This document shows positions 32,625-43,227 of a DNA stretch of 64,000 bases, piece after piece. The DNA is from Symsagittifera roscoffensis. Lineage: Eukaryota > Xenacoelomorpha > Acoela > Convolutidae. The notes beneath the pieces are model-generated. The model made no database searches, was not told where the DNA came from, and was given only the letters and a program-made list of their open reading frames with translations. Position 1 is the stretch's first letter, and each line of letters starts with the position of its first letter. The DNA is taken from the NCBI RefSeq assembly GCF_963678635.1, contig NC_087071.1, positions 36,077,680 through 36,141,679 of the forward strand. Reading direction: 5' to 3'. The position numbers and the translations under genes are program-made.

Positions 32625-33073
32625 TTTTCTTAAGTCGCGCCACTTAAAGTCTTTTCTTAAGTCGCTCGGCTTAGGTCTTTTCTTAAGTCGCTGCTTAAGT
32701 ATTTTCTTAAGTAGCGCCGCTTAAGTCTTTTCTTAAATAGCGCCGCTTAAGTCTTTTCTTAAGTCGCGCCGCTTGAGTCTTTTCTTAAATTGCGCCGCTT
32801 AAGTCTTTTCTTAAGTCGCGCCGCTTACTTCCTTACTTAAGTCGCGCCGTTTAAGTCTTTTCTTAAGTCGCGCCGCTTAAGTCTTTTCTTAAGTCGCGCC
32901 GCTTAAGTCTTTTCTTAAGTCGCGCCGCTTAAGTCTTTTCTTAAGTCGCGCCGCGTAAGTCTTTTCTTAAATAGCGCCGTTTGAGTCTTTTTTTTAAATC
33001 GCGCCGCTTAAGTCTTTTCTTAAGTCGCGCCGCTTAAGTCTTTTTTTAAGTCGCGCCACTTAAATCTTTTCTT

Positions 33074-34696
33074 CACCAACCGCCAGCATTGATGATAACG
33101 TGGAGCTAACATTGAATGACATCCGAGAAGAACTCAATCGGTTAGACACCTCAAAGTCGCCTAGACCAGGTGGAGTTAATCCTAGGGTCCTATTTGAATA
33201 ACGAGAAATCATCTTAAAACCACTCTTGATTATTTTCCAAACCTCTTGGGAGAAAAGCAAATTACCCGAAGACTGGAAGTTGGCTTACATTTCTGCAATA
33301 TTCGAAAAAAAAACTGATGGCAGATAACTATAGACCAATCAGTTGAACATCAATATATTGCAAATTGCACGAAAAGTTTGTTCGAAAGCATTTAATGGAT
33401 CATTTCAATGAAGAAGGGCTAATAACAAATGCACAATATGGTTTTCGATCTGGACGTTCACTGAACTTACAACTCCTGAAAGTAATTGATGACTTCACCA
33501 GGGCAATGGATAAACTTGAAATTGTCGACGTGATATACTTGGGCTCCATAAAAACCTTCGATTCGGTACCACACCAAAGACTGATCGGAGTTCTTAGGCA
33601 GTATGGAGTAATTGGAAGAACCTTGAACTAGATAACAGACTTTCTTTCGGGACGACAACAGAGAGTGGTAGTTAACTATTCAAGATCCTCATGGCAGCCA
33701 GTAAAAAGTGGGATACCCCGTAGATACGCCCAGTACTGTTTTTAATATACATCAACACAATGCCGGACAAAATAGCGTCAAAAATATATCTATTTGCTGA
33801 CGATGCGAAATTATACCGTCAAATTGAAGACAAATCGGATGTAACACGCATACATGAAGTTTTACAGTCACTAGAAACTTGGTCTGGCCAAAGTCTTTTG
33901 TCTTTTAGCATCGAAAAATGTGTTCACATGACAATAGGAACCAAGAAATTGGATATGGAGAGGAATTATAAAATCAATGGCGAAAAAAATAAAGAAGTGC
34001 AACTCGAAAAAGACCTGGGTATCTGGCTTGACAACAAACTGACTTTCGAAATACACATCACTAAAAAGCCAACAAGGCAAACGGCATGATAGCAGTTAAT
34101 AAGAAAAGCTTCACTAAAGTCACCAAACAAGTATTTTTAAACATCTACAAATGCTTGATACGGCCACACCTCGAATTTGCGAACTTAATCTGGCACCCAA
34201 ATTTGATCAAGCATCAAAAGATCTTGGAAAACGTACAAAGAAGTGCGACGCGTGTAGTTAGTGGTATAAAAAATCTATCCTATTACGAACGCCTTAAAGA
34301 ACTGAGTCTACCATCGCTGGAATACAGAAGGAGAAGAGGGACAATGATAGAAATGTATAAAATCTGTTTTGATTTTTATAATAGGAATGCCACTGCGGGA
34401 CTATTCGAGTGGAATGATAGGGATTCTAGAGGTAACGGATGTAAAGTAGTAGCACGTAAAGCAAATCTGGAAATGCGAAAAATTTTCTTCGCGATAAGAG
34501 CACCTCTCGACTGGAACAATCTATCACAGGAAACAGTGCAAAGCAAGACCATCGACGAATTCAAGTGGAAACTGAACAAATGTTAGAAAGCGATTGGAAT
34601 TGACATGAACGAATTCGAACGGAGATAGGAAAGAACCTTTGAGATAACCACAAGAGGCGCTGCCTAATGGTCATAAAAAACTTGACTTGACTTGAC
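33074..34696 (+). pseudogene. CR1-like LINE, 5'-truncated and frameshifted RT
   Basis: Reverse-transcriptase remnant in several frames. It starts with the same block as the three short fragments, then LPEDWKLAYISAIF, AQYGFRSGRSLNLQLLKVID, FDSVPHQRL and, in another frame, the active-site box LFADDAKLY (near 33795). In a third frame comes YKCLIRPHLEFANLIWHP and YYERLKELSLPSLEYRRRRG, the CR1/jockey-type C-terminal region. Stops and shifts break it at several points, including the SGIPQG region, so it is dead. No endonuclease part is present. The 3' tail is CTTGACTTGACTTGAC, a short tandem tail as CR1-like elements have, and it runs straight into satellite. Confidence 0.92.
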
Positions 34697-34812
34697 TTAA
34701 GTCTTTTCTTAAGTCGCGCCGCTTAAGTCTTTTCTTAAGTCGCGCTGCTTAAGTCTTTTCTTAAATAGCGCCGCTTAAGTCTTTTTTAAGTCGCGCCGCT
34801 TAAGTCTTTTCC
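34697..34812. repeat. 26-bp satellite, right end
   Basis: About four more units of the same satellite follow the LINE tail, which shows that the LINE inserted into an existing array. Confidence 0.9.
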
Positions 34813-35204
34813 ATCAAAAAATATTGAACCCAATCTTTTTGGCGCAATTTCATTCGAAATTCAAATCATAAAATTTTTAGGGCATAAAATTTTTAGGTCA
34901 TAAAATTTTTGAGAAGCTTGATTTGTAATTTTGAAGTACGAAACTAAAATGATGAGAGGATCACTCAGATAGTTGGCCATTTCATAGGATTGAATCAAAA
35001 ATTACGGAAAACAGCCGATTCTGTTTCTGATTGAGTTGTATGTTGCAAATATGTTTTTTTTGTAGTGTTTTTTACTATTTCTTGTACTTGTCCATGGTTA
35101 ATCTTCTAGCATTTTTGCCCAATGGTCAATTTTTGTTTCTTTTGTCGGTGATTTAAACTAAAAAGAACATTTGGAAATCTGATACTGCTACGCGGGAGGC
35201 GGAG
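34813..35204. other. No gene recognised
   Basis: AT-rich with a short ATAAAATTTTTAGG-type triplication at 34867-34912. Nothing coding. Confidence 0.4.
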
Positions 35205-35552
35205 CAATAAGCAGAATGGTCCAAGTGCAGAATGGTTCCAGGAGCAGAAAAACAAAAAATGTTTGACTTTTACTGGTTATACCGGCTAATTGATAAAACA
35301 ATGAGTAGAATCGTCAAAAAATATAATAAAAACGAATAAATTATGCATGAAGCATGAATTGACTGACTTCATTAAGTTTTTAAAAAATTTTCTTGATTAA
35401 ATTACTCAAATTATGCATCAAATGTTTGTTGCCTTGGTATCATTGACATTTCTGACAATTAATTTACCGATTAGCTCATAAAAGTTGATATTTTTTTGTT
35501 TTTCTGCTCTTGGACCCATTCTGCTCTTAGGCCATTCTGCTTATTGACTGGC
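35205..35552. mobile_element. MITE with CAATAAGCAGAATGG ends, copy 2
   Basis: Starts CAATAAGCAGAATGGTCCA and ends CCATTCTGCTTATTG, its exact inverted partner over 15 bp, with further GCAGAA/TTCTGC motifs just inside. About 350 bp, no frame. Confidence 0.75.
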
Positions 35553-36630
35553 CACTTGCTACGCGACCAGTTTTGAATTGTGACTTTTTAGTTTTTAGTG
35601 TCAAAATGCGGAAGTCCCGTGTTTTTGTATGTTTAGAGATGTTGCGAGACGCTCTTGAGCATTTCGATCATTTGAGAAGGCTTTACAATGGCGGATGGGC
35701 GTGGCACTGACCACTTCAACTTCATGTCTCTTACAAAAACGGCACAGAAATGACGGAAAAATGGCAACTACAGTTCCCATGACGAGCCCATTTCATGAAC
35801 TCAACAAAATCTTAACTGGAGTCATTTTGTGCCGTACATTTTCGTGATATATAGCAATAGCTGGCAGAATGTTAATAGAAACTACCTAAATGAAAATGAA
35901 AATCCTAGATCATGGATTATAGTTCTCATGCTTAACCCATTGCAAGCAATGCTTTATTAGTTCTCGAAGATGCCACCTATTGTAATATTGCTACAAGTTT
36001 TGACCCAATTCAGAATTTAATGCTTTTTCGAAAAACATCGAACATTTTTTGATTTTATTCTCGCTTTCATGATGTCTGAATAAAATTTTAATGGGGAAAT
36101 AATTACTAAAGGAGAAATTTGAACCAAATAGTATGTTGCCTATTTATTCTAATTGAGATGGAATGATTTAAAAACAAATCAAAAGTGAATTAGAGTTATC
36201 TGGATGTAAAAATAATAAAAAAAATTTTTCTAACTCATATTTTGCTCAAGCACCTAGTGTTCTTCCCAAACGTGAGTTGAAATGGGTATGCAGTCACGAT
36301 CAGCAAGGTTATGATTTAAATCGATAGAAACAGCATCTGAACTAATCATCGTATTTGCAAACTTTGATGATGCTCTTTTTGGGGTGCAAATCCATAGTTT
36401 CCAAAATAAAAAAAAAACTTGCATTGTCAGCGACTGCTTTTCATTATGCGTTTTGATTGGTCAAAAAAGTTGACGATTCTCATATTAAGGTCGCCAGAAG
36501 ACCGGCTCTTATTTTCGTGTAGATTCCTATCCCCTGTTGGCAAAATTGCAACACAATCGCGCGACAGCGGTAATCATTAGTCACCCGCTTGATTTTATGA
36601 GGTTTGATTGATAAATGATTAATTCCTCTG
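35553..36630. other. No gene recognised
   Basis: AT-rich with small GC-richer patches near 35600-35720. No supported gene or repeat. Confidence 0.4.
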
Positions 36631-36744
36631 TTCGGTAATTCTTCAAATTTCAGCCAATCAAAAATCAATCAACTATTTTTCAATTTGGGATACAACGAGT
36701 ATCGAAGACAAAAACAGCTGCAACCTTTGATGTACAGCAAAATT

Positions 36745-36823
36745 GCGGATTTTCAAAAAAGTTCGAAAATTTTGTCGACCTTTTTTTTGGTCGACCAATT
36801 TGATTTTGCTAAATCCGCCCCTG
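36745..36823. mobile_element. Short CAGGGGC-end MITE, left end lost
   Basis: GCGGATTTTC ... GTCGACC ... GCTAAATCCGCCCCTG. Same as 42324-42435 without its outer left end. Confidence 0.6.
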
Positions 36824-37150
36824 TCTAAGATGATATTTCACCTGTGACAATTTTTTGCTTAATTTTGAGTGTTTGACCACTCTGGGATAATCAATGCGGC
36901 AGATACGTCGTGCTGTTAGCGCCTAAGCGGCTATTTAATCCGGCTCCGAAAAGATTCTGAATTTATTTGAGATTTGAGACATGCTAGTTGTTTTTAACAA
37001 AAGATAATCAAATACTATATATTTTCTTGATTTTCGAATAGCGCGTGGAGAATTGTGTTTCAAATAAAAAATAGAAATTAAACTCAATCTTTTTTTCAAA
37101 TTTTTTTAAATGTTTTTTTTTATCAAATAACTCGCCATGGGTATGAGTTT
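36824..37150 (+). repeat. Diverged part of the ~530-bp repeat
   Basis: Parallels the middle of the family: GATATTTCACCTGTGA, then a ...AATCAATGCGGC...GCGCCTAAGCGGCTATTTAATCC core in place of ...AATTAACGCG...CGCGTAAGCGGAGATTTAATCC. Too diverged to be recent. Confidence 0.5.
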
Positions 37151-37523
37151 ATTTTTGCTTTTTTGAACTTTACTTAGCACTTTGGTTAATGTAAACTGAA
37201 AACGATAAGTCAGAGAAAATTGAAACCATTCGAGCCGTCAGCTCATAAAAAAGGTATAGACTATTTACACTTGAAAGTGTCCTGTCGATTAAAATGAACA
37301 GACAAGTAAAAATTAGGCACTTGGTTAACCCTGCTTGAACAATATAATAAAATATCATGGAACATCAAAAGCACTGATTTCTTCCAGACTATAAATAAAG
37401 AGAAATGATTTTTATTAAGTAGTATGCCTTGATCTACAGGGCCAATTATTTTTTTTGTAGTAATCTGTCAGATGTCACTTTTTTGAGGTTTTTGTATGTG
37501 CACTGGGAAAATTTACAATGATT

Positions 37524-37915
37524 TGGAAGAGTAAGATTTTCTTCAGATACCTCGAGCTGTGTTCAAAAGCACTTATCCAAAAACTAATTAATTAATTCTT
37601 AGTAGAAATTTTTTTTTAAAAAGTTTCACAATCGTTTTTTCCTCTTTTGATATGTGGTTAATTGTAATTTAGGTCATTTTAAGTAATTTAAAGACTCTCA
37701 AGCAAGACTCGTGAGTAAAGCAAAAAGGGAACAACTTGTCGGTAACTAACAACATCCGAAGGCTGCGGAATCACAAGACAATTAATCAGGGGAGAAATTT
37801 GAATGTAGAATCCACAAGCACCCCATAGTGCAAAAAGACAGAGAGGAATTAAGATATGGACAAGAAATGAGTTGCCAAGAGTATGAGTCACACTGATCGA
37901 CTCAAATTATATCCT
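37524..37915 (+). repeat. Module B, short form (B0)
   Basis: Aligns with B modules at 38291, 39866 and 43228 but lacks two internal segments, one of ~165 bp and one of ~650 bp. It reads from GAAATTTGAATG directly into TAGAATCCACAA, where the long forms carry the 650-bp segment. Confidence 0.7.
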
Positions 37916-39490
37916 TTTTTTGATGAACTTCTTTGTATGTAAAACAAATTGCCAAATTGTTTTAAAAAGGACGTTAATTCAATACTTAATTATAATTCAT
38001 TCAGCCAAAGTTTTTCTAGATCGAGAACAAATTATCAGAGTTACGAATTTATTGAAGAGTGATTTCAATGGCTTGCCATATTAATCTGGGTCTGAAAATT
38101 TTCATAACAAATTAGAATGGTAGTTCTTTGAAATTACATTTTTTGATTTCATAGAAGTTAGCTCTCATTATTCGCTCATGATCTTTGTAAAATTTTGCTG
38201 GAAATTTAAGTAAATGTCCAAAAAAGACATCAAGAACACGCATTTAGGAGAGTTACAATTTGATTTTCCGTTTAATTTTGTCCAGTAGATTTCCTTCAGA
38301 TTGTTCGCGTTATGTTCAAATGCACTTATCAAAAACTAATGAATAATCCATAAAAGAGATATTTGTTTAAAAAGTTTCACAATTGTTTTTTTCCTTTTTT
38401 GAAAGTGCGACTAAATCTGAATTTTTCCCTAATTAGGCAAAAATACGGTTTAATTTAATGTTGGAAACTTCAGCTTGATTTGTTTTTGGAAACAATCCTG
38501 CTTTTTTGGGTTATACCACCGAACTCAATGTCTACACAGGATAAGAGGTTTTTTGTAATTCAAAGTAATTGTAAGTAGTTTAAAAATTAAAGTTATTTAA
38601 AGACACTCAAGGAAGGCTCATGAGTAAAGCAAAAAAGAACAGCTTGTCGGTATCTACCAACATGCGAAGGCTGTGAATCACAAGACAATTAATCAGGGGA
38701 GAATTTTGAATATAAAAATCAGATTACAAGAAAGAGAAGATACATTTTTGAGCGAACAATAGAACTCTAAAACTTATTTGCACCTTGTCCCACGTTCAAT
38801 TTCAAACAAAGCAATCTTGACTAATAAATACTAATTTACTTGGCATTTTCCCCTTGACATTAAAAATTTTTGGACCCAGGGACAGCAAAGTTTTGTAAAT
38901 TTAGTTTGTTTAGCAATCTTCCGTAAAGGTACACTGGTGGCAAACACTAAGCGCGTTTTTTTGTTTTTACTCTCTAAAATGTTATTTTTTTTTCGATGCC
39001 CCATTTTGGAAAAAAGTCAGTTCGATTTTCCGCCAAACTTTCATATATTTAATAACAAACAGAAAGATAAAGGTAATTTATTTTGAAAAAGGGCGGGAAT
39101 TCCGCGCCGGCTACCCACATTAACCCTCATCAACCAAATGTTCGGCAAAGGCTTCCTCAAAACCGCTAGAACTAAAAGTAGAAGATCTCAAATTGCCAGT
39201 TTATATAGCAACGGATGCAACAATAAAAGATGTCAATTTAAAAGTTACTTCTAAATAAGAGACTCAGAATTCAAGTGCATCTGCAATTTTTATTGAACAC
39301 CTCAAGGGTTGTTAAGAAATAAAAGCAGCCAACCTCCTTGAAAAAATCCAGAATGTACAATATAGAATCCACAAACACGCAATAGAGCAAAAAGACAGAG
39401 AGGAATTAAGATATGGTCAAGAAGCGAATTGCCAAGAGTATGAGTCAAATTGATAATTCAACATCTTTTCAAACTCTAAATTATATCTTT
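37916..39490 (+). repeat. Modules A1 and B1 (tandem unit 1, ~1.57 kb)
   Basis: A (37916-38290) runs from GACTTC or GAACTTC TTTGTATG to GTCCAGTAGA; B (38291-39490) from TTCCTTCAGATTGTTCGCG onward. The next unit starts 1578 bp later and is nearly identical. The B insert holds a conserved minus-strand frame (seen intact at 40410-40634 and 43748-43972), shifted here by one extra T in a T run. Confidence 0.85.
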
Positions 39491-41066
39491 TTTTTGATGG
39501 ACTTCTTTGTATGTAAAACAAATTTCTAAATTGTTTTAAATAGGACGTTATGTCAGTACTTAATTATAGTTCATTCAGCTAAAGTTTTTCTAGATCGAGA
39601 ACAAATTATCAGAGTTACCAATTTATTGTAAAGTGATTTCAATGGCTTGCCATATTAATCTGGGTCTGAAAATTTTCGTAACCAAATTAGAATGGTAGTT
39701 CTTTGAAATTACAATTTTTGATTTCATAGAAGTTAGCTCTCATTATTCGCTCATGATCTTTGTAAAGTTTTGCCGGAAATTTAAGTAAATGTCCAAAAAA
39801 GACATCAAGAACACGCATTTAGGAGAGTTACAATTTGATTTTCCGTTTAATTTTGTCCAGTAGATTTCCTTCAGATTGTTTGCGTTATGTTCAAATGCAC
39901 TTATCAAAAACTAATGAATAATCCATAAAAGAGATATTTGTTTAAAAGTTTCACAATTGTTTTTTTCCTTTTTTGAAAGTGCGACTAAATCTGAATTTTT
40001 CCCTAATTAGGCAAAAATACGGTTTAATTTAATGTTGGAAACTTCAGCTTGATTTGTTTTTGGAAACAATCCTGCTTTTTTGGGTTATAGCACCGAACTC
40101 AATGTCTACACAGGATAAGAGGTTTTTTGTAATTCAAAGTAATTGTAAGTAGTTTAAAAATTAAAGTTATTTAAAGACACTCAAGGAAGGCTCATGAGTA
40201 AAGCAAAAAAGAACAACTTGTCGGTATCTACCAACATGCGAAGGCTGTGAATCACAAGACAATTAATCAGGGGAGAATTTTGAATATAAAAATTAGATTA
40301 CAAGAAAGAGAAGATACATTTTTGAGCGAACAATAGAACTCTAAAACTTATTTGCACCTTGTCCCACGTTCAATTTCAGACCAAACAAAGCAATCTTGAC
40401 TAATAAATACTAATTTACTTGGCATTTTCCCCTTGACATTAAAAATTTTTGGACCCAGGGACAGCAAAGTTTTGTAAATTTAGTTTGTTTAGCAATCTTC
40501 CGTAAAGGTACACTGGTGGCAAAGACTAAGCGCATTTTTTTGTTTTTACTCTCTAAAATGTTATTTTTTTTCGATGCCCCATTTTGGAAAAAAGTCAGTT
40601 CGATTTTCCGCCAAATTTTCATATATTTAATCACAAACAGAAAGATAAAGGTAATTTATTTTGAAAAAGGGCGGGAATTCCGCGCCGGCTACCCACATTA
40701 ACCCTCATCAACCAAATGTTCGGCAAAGGCTTCCTCAAAACCGCTAGAACTAAAAGTAGAAGATCTCAAATTGCCAGTTTATATAGCAACGGATGCAACA
40801 ATAAAAGATGTCAATTTAAAAGTTACTTCTAAATAAGAGACTCAGAGTTCAAGTGCATCTGCAATTTTTATTGAACACCTCAAGGGTTGTTAAGAAATAA
40901 AAGCAGCCAACCTCCTTGAAAAAATCCAGAATGTACAATATAGAATCCACAAACACGCAATAGAGCAAAAAGACAGAGAGGAATTAAGATATGGTCAAGA
41001 AGCGAATTGCCAAGAGTATGAGTCATATTGATAATTCAACATCTTTTCAAACTCTAAATTATATCT
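39491..41066 (+). repeat. Modules A2 and B2 (tandem unit 2)
   Basis: Nearly identical to 37916-39490. Includes on the minus strand a 74-codon frame (40410-40634) with KLCCPWVQKFLMSRGKC, matched by 43748-43972. That shared frame may be inherited coding sequence or just reflect recent duplication. Confidence 0.85.
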
Positions 41067-41443
41067 TTTTTTGATGGACTTCTTTGTATGTAAAATAAAT
41101 TTCTAAATTGTTTTAAATAGGACGTTATGTCAGTACTTAATTATAGTTCATTCAGCCAAAGTTTTTCTAGATCGAGAAAAAATTATCAGAGTTACCAATT
41201 TATTGTAAAGTGATTTCAATGGCTTGCCATATTAATCTGGGTCTGAAAATTTTCATAACCAAATTAGAATGGTAGTTCTTTGAAATTCTATTTTTTGATT
41301 TCATAGAAGTTAGCTCTCATTATTCGCTCATGATCTTTGTAAAATTTTGCTGGAAATTTAAGTAAATGCTGTCCAAAAAAGAAATCAAGAACACGCATTT
41401 AGGAGAGTTACAATTTGATTTTCCGTTTAATTTTGTCCAGTAG
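41067..41443 (+). repeat. Module A3
   Basis: Third A module; instead of B it continues into module Y at TGGGTTTTCTACAATCC. Confidence 0.8.
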
Positions 41444-42180
41444 AATGGGTTTTCTACAATCCACTAGTTTGGAATGTTATGTTCATGCTTTATCTCAAGA
41501 AGAAGGGAGCTCTGTTTTGCTTATGTGTTTCAAAATCGGATATGTTCATAATTTTTTGATATCTGAAATGTGACTGAATGAATTTGAAAACAGTTGCCAA
41601 ATTTCAACAAATTTTTAAAAGCATTCATTACAATTAAAGGCTGAAAAACAGAACTTATCAATTTCAGCAGAAAAAAGGTGGGTTTCACGGAGGCGAATAC
41701 CCGGATAGTCGGAAAATATTTTTGTTCCCACAAGAAGAACTATATAAAAGACAAATACAATCCACTCAATTTTGCCCTTGTTTTTCTAATAAGTGTAACC
41801 CCCACTGTAAAAGAGGGGGAGAATGGGGTGTATGGGATCTGTTAGCTAAGTGCGGCGTGGTCTCGAAGTGTAACTGTAGTCGACAAAAATGACAGTTTTT
41901 GACTGGGAAAATCGATTCGTATCCATGGAATAAAAAAAGTTAGAAAAACTTGTGCGTTTCATATAGCGGAATTTTTATTTCTAATTATTTCAAGGAGAAC
42001 AAACAATTTAGCCAATCAAATCTTCTAAAGATGTTTAGATTTTTGCTGGCTTTTTCGGTAATTCATCAAGTTTCAGCCAATCAGAAATCAAGAAGATTAG
42101 TTTTGGGACTCGACTTGCATTTGGGGTACAACTATTACTGAAGACAAAAACAGCTGAAATCTCTTTTGTACTGAGCAAAC
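41444..42180 (+). repeat. Module Y1
   Basis: Matches 44802-45840 (Y2) and 47600-48800 (Y3). Carries the Cys-rich candidate exon at 41668-41892. Its right end merges into module P2 at TTTCAGCCAATCAG. Confidence 0.75.
41668..41892 (+). CDS. Cys-rich terminal exon candidate, Y1
   Basis: Directly after the good acceptor TATCAATTTCAG a frame runs 74 codons to TGA. It has a basic middle (FPQEELYKRQIQST) and a cysteine-rich tail: FCPCFSNKCNPHCKRGG, then VWDLLAKCGVVSKCNCSRQ and stop. The cysteine pattern (CxC, Cx3C, C, CxC) suggests metal binding or disulphides. The same frame recurs in Y2 (one base inserted) and Y3 (intact), with most cysteines kept. I do not recognise the family; it could belong to the element that spread with this mosaic or to a host gene copied with it. 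Confidence 0.4.
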   Translation, partial: QKKGGFHGGEYPDSRKIFLFPQEELYKRQIQSTQFCPCFSNKCNPHCKRGGEWGVWDLLAKCGVVSKCNCSRQK

Positions 42181-43227
42181 CTGCTAAACTTGTTGTTCCG
42201 ACTCTAGATGGAAGTGATGGGATGATTTGCTCCAGACAACTTTCGACTCTGTAATAAGCTGTAATTGACTTTCTTTTATCATCTGAAAACTAATGATGTC
42301 CGGAGCATAACTCTAAGAATAGGCAGGGGCGGATCTAGGATTTTCTCGAGGGGGCGGATTTTCAAAAAAAAATTCGAAACTTTTGTCGACCTTTTTTTTA
42401 TGTCGACCACTTTGATTTTCCTAAATCGGTCCCTGTCTAAAAAGATATTTTACCTGTGAGAACTTTTTGCAAAGATTTGAGTACTTGACCACTCTTGGGA
42501 TAATCAATGTGGCAGATACGTCGTGCTAATAACGCCTAAGCGGCTATTTAATCCGGCTCAGAAAAAATTCTGAATTTAGTTGATATTTGAGGCATGCTAG
42601 TTGTTTTTAACAAAAGATAATCAAATACTATATATAATTTTTTTGATCTTCGAATAGCGCGTGGAGATTTGTATTTCAAATAAAATATAGAAATTGAACT
42701 CAATGGTTTTTTCAAATATTAAATATCTCGACATTTCTATATTTTTTTTCTATATATAATTTCTAAGTATTTCTGTATATTTTTTTCAAATATCTCGACA
42801 TGGGTATGAGTTTATTTTTGGTTTTTTGAAATTTATTTAGGACTTGTAAACTGAAAACGATAAGTCAAAGGAAATTAAAATCATTCGAATTGACAGCTCA
42901 TAAAAAATTATACAGTGTTTACAATTGAAAGTGTCCTATCGAATAAAAAGAACAGACTAGCAAAAATTAGGCGATTGCTTAACCCCGCATGAACATTATG
43001 TAATGAAATATCATAGAATATCAAAAACACTGATTTCTTCCAGGTAAATAAACAGAAAGTAATTTTCGAAATTGGCCTGACTAGCACCATGACTAGCACC
43101 ATAATTTCATCAGTATCAATAGTAACCTTGATCTACAGGGCCAATTGTTTTTTGTTGTAATCTGTTAGATGTCACTTTTTTGAGGTTTTTGTTTGTGCAC
43201 TGTGAAAATTTGCAATGATTTGGAAGA
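42065..43227 (+). repeat. Module P, copy 2
   Basis: Second copy of the block at 36640-37520, keeping more of the diverged ~530-bp repeat (starting GTTCCGACT at 42195 right after CTTGTT) and an intact MITE inside it. Confidence 0.75.
42324..42435 (+). mobile_element. 112-bp MITE with CAGGGGC inverted ends
   Basis: Starts CAGGGGCGGATCTAGGATTT and ends AATCGGTCCCTG, an imperfect inverted match. Internal GTCGACC occurs twice. It interrupts a diverged copy of the ~530-bp repeat (42195-42820), so it is the younger of the two. Confidence 0.7.

Larger units (their letters stand above)
28127..33073. repeat. 26-bp satellite array with higher-order repeats
   Basis: Roughly 170 copies of a 26-bp unit made of CTTAAGTCTTTT followed by CTTAAGTCGCGCCG; each unit holds the palindrome CTTAAG twice. 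Variants such as ATATCGCC, AATTGCGCC, GAGCCGC and CCTAATTTCTTAC recur in fixed order, showing higher-order units. The clearest is ~1057 bp (29331 to 30388, each starting with the same LINE fragment). The GC-rich half contrasts with the AT-rich genome around it. Confidence 0.97.
36640..37520 (+). repeat. Module P, copy 1
   Basis: From TTTCAGCCAATCA to GATTTGGAAGAG it parallels 42065-43227 in order: GAAGACAAAAACAGCTG, the CAGGGGC-end MITE remnant, a diverged ~530-bp repeat, ACTGAAAACGATAAGTCA, GAAAGTGTCCT, then CTTGATCTACAGGGCCAATT. It shows that a multi-kb block was duplicated. Confidence 0.75.

Noticed and set aside
28127-33073. A CRISPR-like array (regular short repeats).
   Set aside because: There are no unique spacers: units are contiguous 26-bp tandem repeats in a eukaryotic genome.
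42031-42141. A 36-residue signal-peptide-like frame (MFRFLLAFSVIHQVSA) at the Y1/P2 border.
   Set aside because: It arises at a block junction and is not kept in Y2, Y3 or before P1.
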